Part shown: positions 1 through 10,909 of the stretch, piece by piece
How the letters are laid out: each line of letters begins with the position of its first letter
Position numbering within the stretch: the first letter of the stretch is position 1
Source: Clostridia bacterium
GTDB taxonomy: Bacteria; Bacillota; Clostridia; Lachnospirales; Lachnospiraceae
Direction: 5' to 3'
DNA: 64,000 nt
Assembly (NCBI GenBank): GCA_910575245.1
Contig: CAJTEN010000010.1
Span: 62,001-126,000 of the forward strand
Position numbers and translations under genes: made by a program
Notes under the pieces: model-generated
Database searches by the model: none
Told to the model about the DNA's origin: nothing
The model's input: only the letters and a program-made list of their open reading frames with translations

Positions 1-717
1 GCTAATGTGACCAAAGCCCTGGACAGGGTCAGCTTCTGCGTGGAGGACGGTGAATTCATTGCCATTATGGGCGCATCCGGCAGCGGCAAAACGACACTGC
101 TCAACTGCATCTCCACCATTGACACAATCAGTGCAGGGAAGATTTGTCTGGACGGCACTGACATCTCCGACCTTTCTTCTGCCAGTCTGGCCCGTTTCCG
201 GCGGGAGAAGCTGGGTTTCGTGTTTCAGGATTTCAATCTGCTCGATACCCTGACCATAGAGGAAAATATCGGTCTGGCGCTCTCTCTGACCCACACGGAA
301 CCTGCGTCCGTACAGCGCAGGGTACAGGATACGGCACAGAAACTGGGAATCACCGATATCCTGCCCAAATTCCCTTATCAGGTATCCGGCGGACAGAAAC
401 AGCGTGCTGCCTGTGCCCGTGCCATGGTAGCAGGCCAATCCCTGCTCTTGGCCGATGAGCCCACCGGCGCCCTGGATTCCAGAGCATCCAAAAATCTGCT
501 GGAGATCATGACGCAAATGAATCAGGCCATGCACGCTACCATCCTCATGGTCACCCATGATGCCTACAGCGCCTGTTATGCGTCCCGCATATTATTCCTG
601 AAAGACGGCCGTCTGTTCAATGAGCTGATTCGCGGCGATCGGAACCGCTCTGTGTTCTATCATGAGATCCTGGACATTCTTGCTTTGTTGGGAGGTGATA
701 TCAGTGACGTTATCTAA
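1..717 (+). CDS. BceA-like ABC transporter ATP-binding protein, 5' end outside the window
   Basis: The frame is open to the left edge (A-N-V-T-K-A-L), so the start lies upstream. Visible in order are Walker A GASGSGKT, a Q-loop (VFQDFNLL), the signature VSGGQKQR, Walker B LLLADEPTGALD and an H-loop histidine (MVTHD). This is the LolD/MacB/BceA class of ATPase that pairs with FtsX-like permeases. The permease gene overlaps its last 14 bases, so the two are translationally coupled. The pair probably exports or senses a peptide or bacitracin-like antibiotic (inference). A BceRS-type two-component system, often adjacent, is not in the window. Confidence 0.93.
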   Translation, partial: ANVTKALDRVSFCVEDGEFIAIMGASGSGKTTLLNCISTIDTISAGKICLDGTDISDLSSASLARFRREKLGFVFQDFNLLDTLTIEENIGLALSLTHTEPASVQRRVQDTAQKLGITDILPKFPYQVSGGQKQRAACARAMVAGQSLLLADEPTGALDSRASKNLLEIMTQMNQAMHATILMVTHDAYSACYASRILFLKDGRLFNELIRGDRNRSVFYHEILDILALLGGDISDVI

Positions 718-2632
718 ACTCTCCCTGCGCAATGCCAGACGGCAGACCGGTGATTATCTGGTCTATTTCGTTACAATTATTATGGTAGCTGCCCTGCTTT
801 ATGCCTTCAACGGCCTGATCTTCTCTCCGGAGATTCAGGAATTGTCCCATATGATGAAAACGCTTCCCATTACGATCGCTCTGGCGAGCATCGTGGTTGT
901 CTGCATCATAGGCTGGCTGGTACAATACACCACAGGCTTCATGTTCACGAAACGCAGCCGTGAATTCGGAACCTATATCCTGATCGGGCTGGAAACCAGG
1001 CAGGTAGCACGGCTTTTCTTTCTGGAAAATATGATCGTGGGCGCTTTGGCCCTGCTCCTTGGAATCCTGTCGGGCAATCTGGTCTTTCAGGTACTGCGCG
1101 CTATCCTGCTGACATTGTTCGGTATCACCTACACCTTTACTTTCACGTTTTCCTTAAAAGCAGTGGGACTGACGCTGTTCTATTTTGCATGCATCTATCT
1201 GTTGGCACAGTTTAGAAGCCGCAGAAAGATCCGCTCTATGAAAATATATGACCTGATCTACTATGACCGGATCAACGAGAACGCCGCCATTCCCAGGAGC
1301 GGCAGACGTAAGAAGATTTTCTCCGTCTCCATCGTTTTCGGTGTGGCCGGAACACTCCTGCTGCTTACAAGAATCCTGCCTGCCGGTATCCTTGGAACCG
1401 TCTGCATCATCATATTCCTCTACGGATTCTTCTTAAGCTTCTCCTCCGGCGTCCCGGCCTGGTTTGATAAGCGTCCCGGACGTAAATATCAGGGACAGAC
1501 TCTGCTGGTCTTCCGTACGCTGTCCGCCAAACTGAATACCATGGGAATCGTCATGGCGACAATCTCACTGCTATTTACCGCCGTGCTGATCTCTCAGGGA
1601 ACAGGCCTGATCTTCGGAGCAATCTTCGAAAGCCGCCAGACAGCGGAGAGCTGTTATGATATTTTCATCGGCACGGATACCCCTGACCGGGACTGCAGTG
1701 ATTACATTGATTATGTAGAATCTTCCGTCCCTGTCGTATCCGCTCTTTCCTACAGTATCTATCAAGGGCCGGATTCACATATAACCGACTACCTGGAAGA
1801 AAACACCGATTATTACCCCTGTTATTCCTACGATACATGGATGAGATTCAGCGATTATGCCGCACTGCGCTCCATGCTGGGGTATCCCGAGGTCACCCTG
1901 GATCCCGGAAAATATCTGATCCACTGTGTTCCTTATCAAAAGCCCACCATTGCCGCCTGTGCACAGCCGATAGAAGTCAATGGCCTGGTGCTGCATTCAG
2001 GCAATATCTATACGGAAAATCTGAACCAGAAATTATGGAATACCAACGGAACGGACTTTATCCTCATCCTGCCGGATGATGTTGTCCTGTCCCGTCCCGT
2101 CAGCCACAACCTGTATGCCGCCATGACGAAGGAGCCTGTCAGCGCAGGGCAGTACAGCACGCTGTGTATGATCCGTGACGGCCACGAGACTTATGATACG
2201 ATCTATACCGCCTCTCAGGTAAAAGAAGAGTACGCGAGCATGAAAGCAATACTCGTTCTCCCACTCTATTATCTGGCTCTTGTCCTCACCATGACCGCTG
2301 CCACCATCCTGACCATCCAGCAGCTTTCTGAGACGGAGCGTTACCGGCGGCAGTTCCTGCTGCTTAAAAAACTTGGCATGGACCTACAGGAAATGACCAA
2401 GGCACTGCGCCTGCAGTTTACGATCTACTACGCGATGCCTGCCATTCCTCCCCTCTTTGTCAGCATTCCTTTCCTCTTGAGCCTGTGCATTGTCACAGAG
2501 CCAGGTGTTACGGAGGGGTTCTACCGGCCGGTCAACATTATCTGCATGACGCTGGGACTATTTTTCATAATCTATGCCGTCTATATTGTGATGGCATACC
2601 GCAGCCTGAAACGAAATGTACTGCCTCTGTAA
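704..2632 (+). CDS. BceB/FtsX-like ABC transporter permease
   Basis: The GTG start follows GGAGGTGAT by four bases and lies inside the end of the ATPase gene; an open frame extends 14 codons further upstream but without a ribosome site. The 642-residue product has an N-terminal membrane helix, a four-helix block containing the FtsX-type motif REFGTYILIG, a further helix pair, a large hydrophilic segment of about 200 residues (roughly 310-515, extracellular by family topology), and a C-terminal helix bundle. This is the BceB arrangement, in which the long loop binds the peptide antibiotic. The substrate cannot be read from sequence. The gene converges on recQ across a palindrome and a MITE. 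Confidence 0.88.
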   Translation: MTLSKLSLRNARRQTGDYLVYFVTIIMVAALLYAFNGLIFSPEIQELSHMMKTLPITIALASIVVVCIIGWLVQYTTGFMFTKRSREFGTYILIGLETRQVARLFFLENMIVGALALLLGILSGNLVFQVLRAILLTLFGITYTFTFTFSLKAVGLTLFYFACIYLLAQFRSRRKIRSMKIYDLIYYDRINENAAIPRSGRRKKIFSVSIVFGVAGTLLLLTRILPAGILGTVCIIIFLYGFFLSFSSGVPAWFDKRPGRKYQGQTLLVFRTLSAKLNTMGIVMATISLLFTAVLISQGTGLIFGAIFESRQTAESCYDIFIGTDTPDRDCSDYIDYVESSVPVVSALSYSIYQGPDSHITDYLEENTDYYPCYSYDTWMRFSDYAALRSMLGYPEVTLDPGKYLIHCVPYQKPTIAACAQPIEVNGLVLHSGNIYTENLNQKLWNTNGTDFILILPDDVVLSRPVSHNLYAAMTKEPVSAGQYSTLCMIRDGHETYDTIYTASQVKEEYASMKAILVLPLYYLALVLTMTAATILTIQQLSETERYRRQFLLLKKLGMDLQEMTKALRLQFTIYYAMPAIPPLFVSIPFLLSLCIVTEPGVTEGFYRPVNIICMTLGLFFIIYAVYIVMAYRSLKRNVLPL

Positions 2633-2640
2633 CCTGTGGG

Positions 2641-2896
2641 GTAACAGTTCAGCCCAGAACGTTGCATTTACTGCAAAGTCCTGGGCTGAACCAATATCAT
2701 TAAGTTAAGCCGGACGCGCCTGACATGATAGGAATCTCCTAAGGACGCGCTTCCGCTCAGTTCCAAACGCAGCGGTACTAAATTCGTGAAAAACCTCATT
2801 AAGTACCGGCGTTTTCCAATGGCCCTCAGGAGAATCCTATCATATCAGACGCTGTGTATAGACTTAACTTAATGACATTGTGGGCTGAACTGTTAC
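2641..2896. repeat. GTAACAGTTCAGCC palindrome split by a MITE
   Basis: The left arm begins GTAACAGTTCAGCCCAG, followed by an inner stem (TTGCA / TGCAA) and the right arm CTGGGCTGAAC. The last six bases of the right arm (TGTTAC) are separated from it by the inserted 189-bp element. Without the insert it would form a near-perfect hairpin between the convergent bceB-like and recQ genes, suited to bidirectional termination. The same sequence, with the MITE absent, occurs at the 3' end of rlmN. Confidence 0.75.
2692..2880. mobile_element. 189-bp MITE-like element, copy 1
   Basis: Terminal inverted repeats of about 18 bp (CAATATCATTAAGTTAAG against CTTAACTTAATGACATTG, one mismatch) are flanked by a 10-bp direct duplication TGGGCTGAAC at 2682-2691 and 2881-2890. 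The interior carries a second long inverted repeat (ATGATAGGA...TCCTATCAT) and encodes no plausible protein. It is 187/189 identical to copy 2 at 11990. From memory, the IR and 10-bp duplication resemble the IS231/IS4 group, so it is probably a non-autonomous derivative of such an element (inference). Confidence 0.85.
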
Positions 2897-2930
2897 TATC
2901 AACGCCTTTCTTGAAAACATCTACTCTGCC

Positions 2931-5207
2931 TTACTTCATCATAGCAACGATCCACCTCTGCGCCTTCCCGTCGCAATAGATATCCTCGTACTCTGTTCCC
3001 TTCCTGCTCATACGCATGTCCATGAACAGTCCCGCTTCCTTTCCTTTATCCGAAATCATCTTTCTGCGCATCCCATCCTGAATTACTTCCGCAACACACT
3101 CTTCCGCCTGCAGTCTCCGGAAGATCTCCGCCCCGGAAGTTTTCTTGACAAGCTCAGCATCCCTCAATTCATTCAGCTTCTCTGCAATTTCCGGAATCAA
3201 ATATCTGTCCGTATAGGGAAACCGGTCCGCCTGTTCTTCTGTAAGCGCAAACTCCGTCTTCCTGGAGCCGTAAGCCCGTCTGATTCTTCCGTTCTCCGAT
3301 CCGTCAGAGTAAATATCTGCCTCCTCAGTCTCCCCGAAATAGAACTTCTCACGGATCCCGCCCGTATAATCCGCAATCACCTGCAGAAATGCTTCTCCGT
3401 ACCGTTCAAACTTGTTCTCACCAACTCCGCTTACCTGCAGCATCTCTTCCCGCGACAGCGGAACCTTCACGCACATATCCACCAGAGTCTTGTCCGAGAA
3501 GATGATATAAGGAGGAAGACTTTCTTCTCTGGCAATCCCGGTTCTGCATTCTCTGAGCCGTTCAAACAATTCCAGTCCTCTGGAATTCAGGATATCCGAC
3601 TTACGTAGTCTGCTGGCTGGTTTCTTCTGTTCCCTGCCGCTCTCTTCACTTCTTTCCGCAGTCTTTTTGGCCTGCTTTAACAGGATATGCCTTGTGCCGC
3701 TTATTACATCCTCCGCCGCTGCAGTCGTTCTGAGCAGCGAATATTTGTCATTCGAAGTCACTAACAGATTATCAGTCAGAAGCCCGTTAATAATCCGCTT
3801 GATCTCCGATTCCTGCATATCTCTCAACGCACCGAAGGACTGATATGCCATAACGCCATATTCCCGCAGCTTGGCACGTTCCGCCCCGGCCAGCATACCG
3901 GCGATCACATTGATACCGTATCGCTGCCGCACCTCCCTGATACAGGTAATGATCTTCACCGCTTCTTCCGTCACATCCGTCTCATCATATTCCCGGACAC
4001 AATTCAGACAATTTCCGCAGTATCCTGCTCCGCTTTCGCCGAAATAACGCAGAATAAACTCCCGCAGGCATTCCGTGGTCATACAGTAGAACGTCATCAT
4101 CCTCAGACGTTCTTCGTCCCGCTCACGCACCGCCGCATTCTCTTCCTGTGTATATTCTCCTCTCTGCTCCTTATTTTCCAGGAGGAAACGGTTGATCATC
4201 ACATCCTGCGCGGAATAGAGCAGGATACACTCTGCCCTCTCACCGTCACGCCCTGCCCTGCCAGCCTCCTGATAATAATTCTCCAGGCTCTGAGGCATAT
4301 TGTAATGGATCACATAGCGTACGTTGGACTTATCGATTCCCATCCCGAATGCATTGGTCGCCACCATTACCGGACACTTATCATAGATAAAGTCCTCCTG
4401 ATTCTGTCTTCGCTCTTCTGCCGCAAGTCCTGCATGATACTTCGTCACCGCAACACCTTCTCCGCGCAGCTTTTCATAGAGAGTGTCTACATTCTTTCTG
4501 GTGGCACAGTAAATAATGCCGCTATCCGTTTCATGTTCCCGTATGTAATTTATGACATGGCTGTCCTTCCGCCTGGGCATCTCCACGGCAAAATACAGAT
4601 TGCTGCGGTCAAATCCGGTTACCAGTACTCTGGGATTCCTAAGCCCCAGTACACAGACAATGTCCTCCTTTACATTCTCCGTTGCCGTTGCGGTAAAGGC
4701 ACTGATGATTGGACGTTTACCAAGCTGTCCGATAAATTGTACGATCTTCAGATAACTGGGTCTGAAATCCTGTCCCCACTGGGAGATACAGTGTGCCTCA
4801 TCCACTGTGAGCATGGAAATCTCAGCCTGTTCCGCAAAGCGCAGAAATTCATAAGTCTCCAGACGCTCCGGCGCCACGTAAATAATCTTGTATTGTCCGG
4901 CAGCTGCCAGACGAAGTGCTTTGGAAATCTGCGATTCGCTGAGAGAACTGTTGATGAAGGCGGCATGAATTCCTGCCTGATTCAGCGCCTGTACCTGATC
5001 TTTCATCAGGGAAATCAGAGGTGAGACTACTAGCGTGATCCCTGGCAGAAGAAGCGCCGGAACCTGATAACAAATCGATTTCCCGGCTCCGGTAGGCATG
5101 ATTCCCAGCACATCCTGTCCCTGCAGGATACTGTCGATCAGAATCTCCTGCCCTTCCCGAAACCCGGAATAGCCGAAGTACTTCTTTAGTATATCGTATT
5201 TATCCAT
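2931..5207 (-). CDS. recQ: ATP-dependent DNA helicase RecQ
   Basis: A 3'-5' superfamily 2 helicase used in recombinational repair. Walker A MPTGAGKS is at residues 37-44 and the DEAH box at 136-139 within TVDEAHCISQWGQDFRPSY. Helicase motif VI (QEAGRAGRDG) follows, then the RQC zinc-binding cysteines (YCGNCLNC), a winged-helix region and an HRDC domain around residues 525-600. At 758 residues it is longer than the roughly 600-residue E. coli protein because of a C-terminal extension of about 150 residues that I do not recognise. The start follows AAAGGATC. It ends 35 bases from the palindrome it shares with the convergent transporter genes. Confidence 0.96.
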   Translation of the reverse strand: MDKYDILKKYFGYSGFREGQEILIDSILQGQDVLGIMPTGAGKSICYQVPALLLPGITLVVSPLISLMKDQVQALNQAGIHAAFINSSLSESQISKALRLAAAGQYKIIYVAPERLETYEFLRFAEQAEISMLTVDEAHCISQWGQDFRPSYLKIVQFIGQLGKRPIISAFTATATENVKEDIVCVLGLRNPRVLVTGFDRSNLYFAVEMPRRKDSHVINYIREHETDSGIIYCATRKNVDTLYEKLRGEGVAVTKYHAGLAAEERRQNQEDFIYDKCPVMVATNAFGMGIDKSNVRYVIHYNMPQSLENYYQEAGRAGRDGERAECILLYSAQDVMINRFLLENKEQRGEYTQEENAAVRERDEERLRMMTFYCMTTECLREFILRYFGESGAGYCGNCLNCVREYDETDVTEEAVKIITCIREVRQRYGINVIAGMLAGAERAKLREYGVMAYQSFGALRDMQESEIKRIINGLLTDNLLVTSNDKYSLLRTTAAAEDVISGTRHILLKQAKKTAERSEESGREQKKPASRLRKSDILNSRGLELFERLRECRTGIAREESLPPYIIFSDKTLVDMCVKVPLSREEMLQVSGVGENKFERYGEAFLQVIADYTGGIREKFYFGETEEADIYSDGSENGRIRRAYGSRKTEFALTEEQADRFPYTDRYLIPEIAEKLNELRDAELVKKTSGAEIFRRLQAEECVAEVIQDGMRRKMISDKGKEAGLFMDMRMSRKGTEYEDIYCDGKAQRWIVAMMK

Positions 5208-5332
5208 AATGATCCTTTCCTGTCTCTGTCCTTGCTTATCTTTCCTGTTATTCGTTACACAATATTATATTATTCACAGAAAAACCGAGCTTTTTAGTTG
5301 GCCTGTCTTGCGTTTCAAATCTTTATATGGCA

Positions 5333-5361
5333 AATATAGCACACAGGTGCAACTTGTACAA
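5333..5361 (-). promoter_or_regulatory. Candidate recQ promoter
   Basis: On the minus strand TTGTAC, a 17-base spacer and TATATT lie about 125 bases upstream of recQ. The -35 hexamer sits inside the 10-bp palindrome CTTGTACAAG. In the rest of the 330-base gap between recQ and gdhA I see only the gdhA terminator. Confidence 0.4.
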
Positions 5362-5469
5362 GTATATTTTATATGGAAAAATACGTTTAACCTTATAAAA
5401 ATCAATGTCAAAGATAAAGATCGTACAGGACATCGCTGCCAAATTACCGTAGCCTTCTTATCGCATAAT

Positions 5470-5505
5470 AAGAAAAGTCCCATAAACACAATGTTTACAG
5501 GACTT
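5470..5505 (-). terminator. Rho-independent terminator of gdhA
   Basis: Read on the minus strand, AAGTCCTGTAAAC pairs with GTTTATGGGACTT and is followed by TTCTTATT. It lies just after the gdhA stop codon. Confidence 0.75.
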
Positions 5506-5538
5506 ATCCACATCATTTATTATCTTAAGGATTCGTGA

Positions 5539-6900
<1,362 letters not shown>

Positions 6901-6926
6901 TTAGTCTGTATATCACTCCACGTATC

Positions 6927-6955
6927 ATTATAGTATGCTCAAAAAAAAACCACAA
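6927..6955 (-). promoter_or_regulatory. gdhA promoter
   Basis: A perfect TATAAT -10 lies 42 bases upstream of the gdhA start, with a weak TTGTGG 17 bases further upstream. The spacer contains a run of nine T. Confidence 0.6.
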
Positions 6956-7105
6956 CACAATTTATCACATTAACGTGTAAAAAATTCGGTATTAGTTCCT
7001 GACATTTTTTGGATATATTGTACAATGATACCGGAGTTCCATAATACATGTATACATTGCAGGTCTATCTCCTGCCTTTACTTTAGAAAGATAACCGATA
7101 TTCTC

Positions 7106-7537
7106 CTACAGGTACTCCTTCAAACGTTCGATATTCTTCTCTTCGAAATCCACCAGTTCCTGTGCCAGTTCAACGGCTTCGTCTGTTGCCAGCCGGTTAT
7201 GCTTCATGGTCTTCCACATGCTGGTAATCCCTCTGCTGCTTCCCTGGATCATCATCTCTGCCAGATGTTCCCTGCTGACATTCAGTGCCGTATTTGCATG
7301 AATACTCCCTTTAAGCATCAGATCCGCAACCCGGCTTCCATGATATATGTCCCCTTCATTTTCCAGAATCTTGTCCAGTGCCTTATTATGGATCTCCGAA
7401 TAACGAAGTGATTGTCTGGAGAGCTGCAGAGAGAATTCATCGTCTCCGATCTTATCCAGAATCGTTTCGATTGCGGTCATCCCCATTTCTGTGTTGCGCT
7501 GTATCTCCTGCAGGATCTTCGCATCATCATGTTTCAT
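7106..7537 (-). CDS. Small all-helical protein of unknown function
   Basis: I do not recognise this 143-residue protein. It has no membrane segment and no cysteine pairs, and appears almost wholly helical, with heptad-like leucine/isoleucine spacing from residue 5 to the end. Histidine and glutamate residues (HGSR, HANTA, REHLAEM) are scattered as in four-helix bundles, but no ferritin-type E-x-x-H pair can be placed with confidence. The start follows GGAGGTTTGAT. A terminator separates it from the upstream SH3 gene, so it probably has its own promoter. Confidence 0.75.
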   Translation of the reverse strand: MKHDDAKILQEIQRNTEMGMTAIETILDKIGDDEFSLQLSRQSLRYSEIHNKALDKILENEGDIYHGSRVADLMLKGSIHANTALNVSREHLAEMMIQGSSRGITSMWKTMKHNRLATDEAVELAQELVDFEEKNIERLKEYL

Positions 7538-7555
7538 ATCAAACCTCCATCATGC

Positions 7556-7592
7556 AAAATAAAAAGAGTACAGGATTCTTCCCATACTCTTT
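7556..7592 (-). terminator. Terminator after the double-SH3 gene
   Basis: On the minus strand AAAGAGTA and TACTCTTT form an 8-bp stem followed by TTTTATTTT. Confidence 0.75.
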
Positions 7593-7636
7593 ATCATTAC
7601 CAATCTTTCCTGATTTAATCACCGAATATCTGATTT

Positions 7637-7658
7637 CGTAACAGTAAAGCTGCCGTTA
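7637..7658. repeat. Short GTAAC...GTTAC palindrome
   Basis: GTAACAG and CTGCCGTTAC face each other a few bases after the stop of the double-SH3 gene. It is a minimal member of the palindrome family seen elsewhere in the window. Confidence 0.4.
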
Positions 7659-7664
7659 CCTCTT

Positions 7665-9017
7665 CTATTCTACATAATCAGACTTCACATAAGCGCTCCG
7701 GCCATTATATTCGATTCTGGTCCAGCCATCCGCCTGCTCCATGAGTACATTCAGCTTCTCACCGATAAAAGCAGTCCCCAGTTTCTCAGAACTCTCACTG
7801 GCCGATGCACGGATACGGACATTCTCCTTAACTGTTACCGTCCCCGTAACCTGTGATGAATCACTGCTGTTATCAGTCTGTGCCGGTTCAGGTGTTTCTT
7901 CCGGCTCCTCATCCTCCTGCTGCGCATCATCGCCCGTATCGCCGCCGGCATCTGCCTGCATCGTCTCGGACGGCTCTAAGAACTCGCTCTTAATATACGC
8001 CTCTCCGCCTTCATAACTGATCTTGCTCCAGCCGTTACCTCTCTCTTCCAGCAGAGTAAACTCCTCGCCTACCGCTGCCTTGCCCAGTTTATCAGCAGTC
8101 TCGCTGTCAGATGTCCTGATATTAACTACATCGGTTGCCCTGACCTTCGTCACCACGGTGACAGGCTCATCCGGCGTCTCCGTCTCTATCTGCGCTTCGC
8201 CCAGCAATTCTCCAACCGTCTCTGTACCTGCCGCTTCACCGGCCTCCTCCGAAGATTTACTGCCCTCCGCACGGGCCAGAGCTTCACCAACATTCTTATC
8301 AATCTCAGCATTCAGATCTACAAGAAAAGTTCTAAGCGTCTCATCTCCATCAACCATATCATTATAGGCCACAGCCGCTCTGTTATTCAGATCCACTACA
8401 TCATCCTGAAGATTCAAATCACGGATATAACTTAATTCCTCTTCGCTTTCCTCTCCGTCCTCATTGATATAGTACTCGCCGTTCTCATTGGTACAGACAT
8501 AATACACACGCATACCCGGAACCGGCTTCTCATAATCGTTAAATTTCACCTCGTTGTAGACATAGGCAACATAAGTGCCTTCTTTCGGTCCTGGCTTGGT
8601 ATAAACTTCCAGTACCGGATACGAGTCAATATATTTACTTGTCTCCTGTGCCTTCAGAATCTCTGTAGCATCCAGATGATCCACCAGCCTGCTCATGGTG
8701 TCGGTATCGCCCTCAACCATTGCCGTATAATAAGTACTGAACAGCTCGTTGATCTCCGGCACTGCATCCTGCTCCAACGGTACCTCCGGTACTGTCAGCC
8801 GATCCTCTGCAAGCTCAACATTTACACCTTCTGTCGCCTCGACACTTTCTTCCGCGTTCATTCTTTTGTTGGCACTGATCGCTACCGCAACCGTACCGGC
8901 TACACAAAGCACCAATACAACAGGCATGATAATCTTGGAATATCTGAAAAGCCAGTTCTTAAAACTACCCAGCTTAACCTTGATAAAGTCCTGTATATTG
9001 TTATTTGATGTATTCAT
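7665..9017 (-). CDS. Membrane-anchored protein with two bacterial SH3 domains
   Basis: 450 residues: a short cytoplasmic N-terminus, one membrane helix (about residues 26-47, IIMPVVLVLCVAGTVAVAIS), an extracellular helical region of some 180 residues, then two SH3b repeats (from about 290 and 390), each with the signature VNIRTSDSETADKLG / VRIRASASESSEKLG and ending in WSKISYEG / WTRIEYNG. They are joined by an acidic Glu/Asp/Thr-rich linker. SH3b pairs usually bind peptidoglycan or wall peptides, so an envelope role is inferred. The ATG follows AAAGG by nine bases; an upstream in-frame TTG is not used. Confidence 0.85.
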   Translation of the reverse strand: MNTSNNNIQDFIKVKLGSFKNWLFRYSKIIMPVVLVLCVAGTVAVAISANKRMNAEESVEATEGVNVELAEDRLTVPEVPLEQDAVPEINELFSTYYTAMVEGDTDTMSRLVDHLDATEILKAQETSKYIDSYPVLEVYTKPGPKEGTYVAYVYNEVKFNDYEKPVPGMRVYYVCTNENGEYYINEDGEESEEELSYIRDLNLQDDVVDLNNRAAVAYNDMVDGDETLRTFLVDLNAEIDKNVGEALARAEGSKSSEEAGEAAGTETVGELLGEAQIETETPDEPVTVVTKVRATDVVNIRTSDSETADKLGKAAVGEEFTLLEERGNGWSKISYEGGEAYIKSEFLEPSETMQADAGGDTGDDAQQEDEEPEETPEPAQTDNSSDSSQVTGTVTVKENVRIRASASESSEKLGTAFIGEKLNVLMEQADGWTRIEYNGRSAYVKSDYVE

Positions 9018-9050
9018 ATACAACAACCTTTCTTAAGAATGTCAGATAAA

Positions 9051-9122
9051 TGCACCCGACAGGACTCGAACCTGCATCAAAGGCGTCGGAGGCCTACGTT
9101 TTATCCATTAGACTACGGGTGC
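9051..9122 (-). tRNA. tRNA-Arg (anticodon CCG)
   Basis: The minus strand folds into a cloverleaf: acceptor GCACCCG against CGGGTGC with discriminator A, anticodon loop CTCCGAC (anticodon CCG, reading CGG), and T-loop TTCGAGT closed by GCAGG/CCTGT. The CCA end is not encoded. It stands alone, with its own promoter upstream and the double-SH3 gene downstream. Confidence 0.95.
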
Positions 9123-9165
9123 CTGCTCATCGTATGAAATGTTACGATTTTGTTACATCTCGATT

Positions 9166-9194
9166 ATCATACCACAAGCCGGCGCCTTTGTCCA
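9166..9194 (-). promoter_or_regulatory. tRNA-Arg promoter
   Basis: TGGACA, a 17-base spacer and TATGAT on the minus strand, about 45 bases before the mature tRNA 5' end. Confidence 0.65.
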
Positions 9195-9207
9195 GTATGT
9201 AAAATAA

Positions 9208-10092
9208 TTAAACAGTAATTTCCTCAATTTCCTCTTTTTTTCTATCGTACCGGTACAGATTATAGGACAGAATCTCCTCCGGATCCACCTGCGTCGTATT
9301 GACTTCCTTTACCATCCATCTATAGTAATCATATTCCCGTTTCCGGTCATCGGGTACGATCAGTACTTCATGCACTGAACTGGGAAGAATCAGCAGGTCA
9401 CATCCAAACCTGTCCGCCAGTTCTTTCAGCTTCTCCGAATAGAGCATCGCAGAAGCTCCGAATATTTTCTCCCTGTTCGTCAATACATACAGAGTAAGTT
9501 CATCTTCATTCATTCTCTTAATCATCAATTCTTCCATCATCTTCTGCATTGGAAGCAAAAGCTCCGGCATGCTTCTCTTCATGTTTCTCCGGGCGATGCG
9601 GTACACTTCCTCCGCTGACTTCCCCCACATGTCCAGATGACTGTTATGGATCATGACAGATGCCCTGCCAAAAGCCGCATTTTCCATCCCGTAATAAAAT
9701 ATAACTGCCAGGTCATGCCATCTGAAATACGGTACATCATTAAGAAGCTTTCGGTTCTTCTCATAATTGACTACCTTATGGAATATTCCATCCTCTACCT
9801 GGGAGAAATCCTTAAAGAAATCCATATTCAGCTTCCTGTTATGAATATGCATCTCATATATTTCCATAATCTCTTCCGAGATCTCCTGTAAAGAAGCGCC
9901 TTCCAGATACTGCCGGTACGGCTCCTCCAAATAGATTGTGGGAGATACATTGTCATTCTCCTCCATGATAACGATTCCCGTCAATCGGATATCATTGTTC
10001 TTGAGAATAGTTGTCGCTGTGACCGTATAGCCATCTCCTGTTTTGCGCTGTAATAATGTTATAATTCTGTCAGTAAATTCTTTAAAATTCAT
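9208..10092 (-). CDS. DUF5688-type protein
   Basis: A soluble 294-residue protein beginning MNFKEFTDRI, which I recognise as a DUF5688-like family found in Lachnospiraceae. It opens with a short helix and strands (VTATTILKNNDIRLTGIVI), then PTIYLEEPYRQYLEG, and has a C-terminal half rich in Met and Tyr with LLILPSSVHEVLIVP. No catalytic motif or membrane segment is visible and its function is unknown. The ATG follows AAGAGGA; 15 upstream in-frame codons lack a ribosome site. Confidence 0.8.
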   Translation of the reverse strand: MNFKEFTDRIITLLQRKTGDGYTVTATTILKNNDIRLTGIVIMEENDNVSPTIYLEEPYRQYLEGASLQEISEEIMEIYEMHIHNRKLNMDFFKDFSQVEDGIFHKVVNYEKNRKLLNDVPYFRWHDLAVIFYYGMENAAFGRASVMIHNSHLDMWGKSAEEVYRIARRNMKRSMPELLLPMQKMMEELMIKRMNEDELTLYVLTNREKIFGASAMLYSEKLKELADRFGCDLLILPSSVHEVLIVPDDRKREYDYYRWMVKEVNTTQVDPEEILSYNLYRYDRKKEEIEEITV

Positions 10093-10193
10093 TTTTCCTC
10101 TTTTCCCATTCTCTCCGGTACAAGGATCCAGAAGCAAACTGCACCCGTCTGCAGGACCCGTCTTACAAGCTTCCTGTTTTCAAAAACTGCATA

Positions 10194-10229
10194 CAAAAAG
10201 ACAATGGTCACTCCCGTTCCCATTGTCTT
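10194..10229 (-). terminator. efp terminator
   Basis: On the minus strand AAGACAATGG pairs with CCATTGTCTT, followed by TTTG. It sits just after the efp stop. Confidence 0.8.
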
Positions 10230-10252
10230 ATAGGCTCTTTTAAACAATACAA

Positions 10253-10810
10253 TTATACTCTGGACAGATACTCTCCCGTTCTTGTATCGATCTTGATCAC
10301 TTCACCCTGCTCCACAAACAACGGCACCATAACCTTAGCACCAGTCTCCACGATAGCGGGTTTCGTAGCGCCTGTGGCCGTATCTCCCTTAAATCCAGGC
10401 TCAGTATCCGTAATCTCCAACTCTACGAACAGCGGTGGCTCAATCGCAAATACACTGCCATTATAAGAACAGATCTTGACCATCTCATTCTCCTTGACGA
10501 ATTTGAGCGCATCCCCTACTGTCTCTTCATTTAACGCAATCTGGTCATATGTTTCTGTATCCATAAAGTTAAACAGATCACCGTCAGAATATAAATACTG
10601 CATGTCCTTTCTGTCGATTCGTGCCTGTGGGCATTTCTCAGTCGGTCTGAAAGTCTTCTCAACCACGCCTCCGTTGATGATATTCTTCAACTTCGTCCTG
10701 ACGAAGGCTGCTCCTTTACCGGGTTTAACGTGCTGAAACTCAATTATCTGATAAACATTGCCTTCAAACTCAATGGTAATACCATTTCTGAAATCGCCTG
10801 CAGATATCAT
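10253..10810 (-). CDS. efp: Elongation factor P
   Basis: Relieves ribosome stalling at polyproline. The 185-residue length and three beta-barrel domains are typical. The loop PGKGAAF near residue 32 carries the lysine that is modified in many bacteria, and the C-terminal segment [21 protein letters not shown] is the family signature. The start is preceded by AGGAGG. Followed by a strong terminator. Confidence 0.98.
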   Translation of the reverse strand: MISAGDFRNGITIEFEGNVYQIIEFQHVKPGKGAAFVRTKLKNIINGGVVEKTFRPTEKCPQARIDRKDMQYLYSDGDLFNFMDTETYDQIALNEETVGDALKFVKENEMVKICSYNGSVFAIEPPLFVELEITDTEPGFKGDTATGATKPAIVETGAKVMVPLFVEQGEVIKIDTRTGEYLSRV

Positions 10811-10909
10811 ATAAACAATCCTCCTAAACTCTCACAAATATAATTCTTATCTAGTGTATACTATAAATTTTCTTTTTTCAACCTCTTTCCCAAAAAAAGA
10901 CAAACTTTA

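Noticed and set aside
5274..5538. Open frames in the recQ-gdhA gap
   Set aside because: They run through the gdhA terminator and recQ promoter and encode Cys/Phe-rich sequence typical of chance frames.
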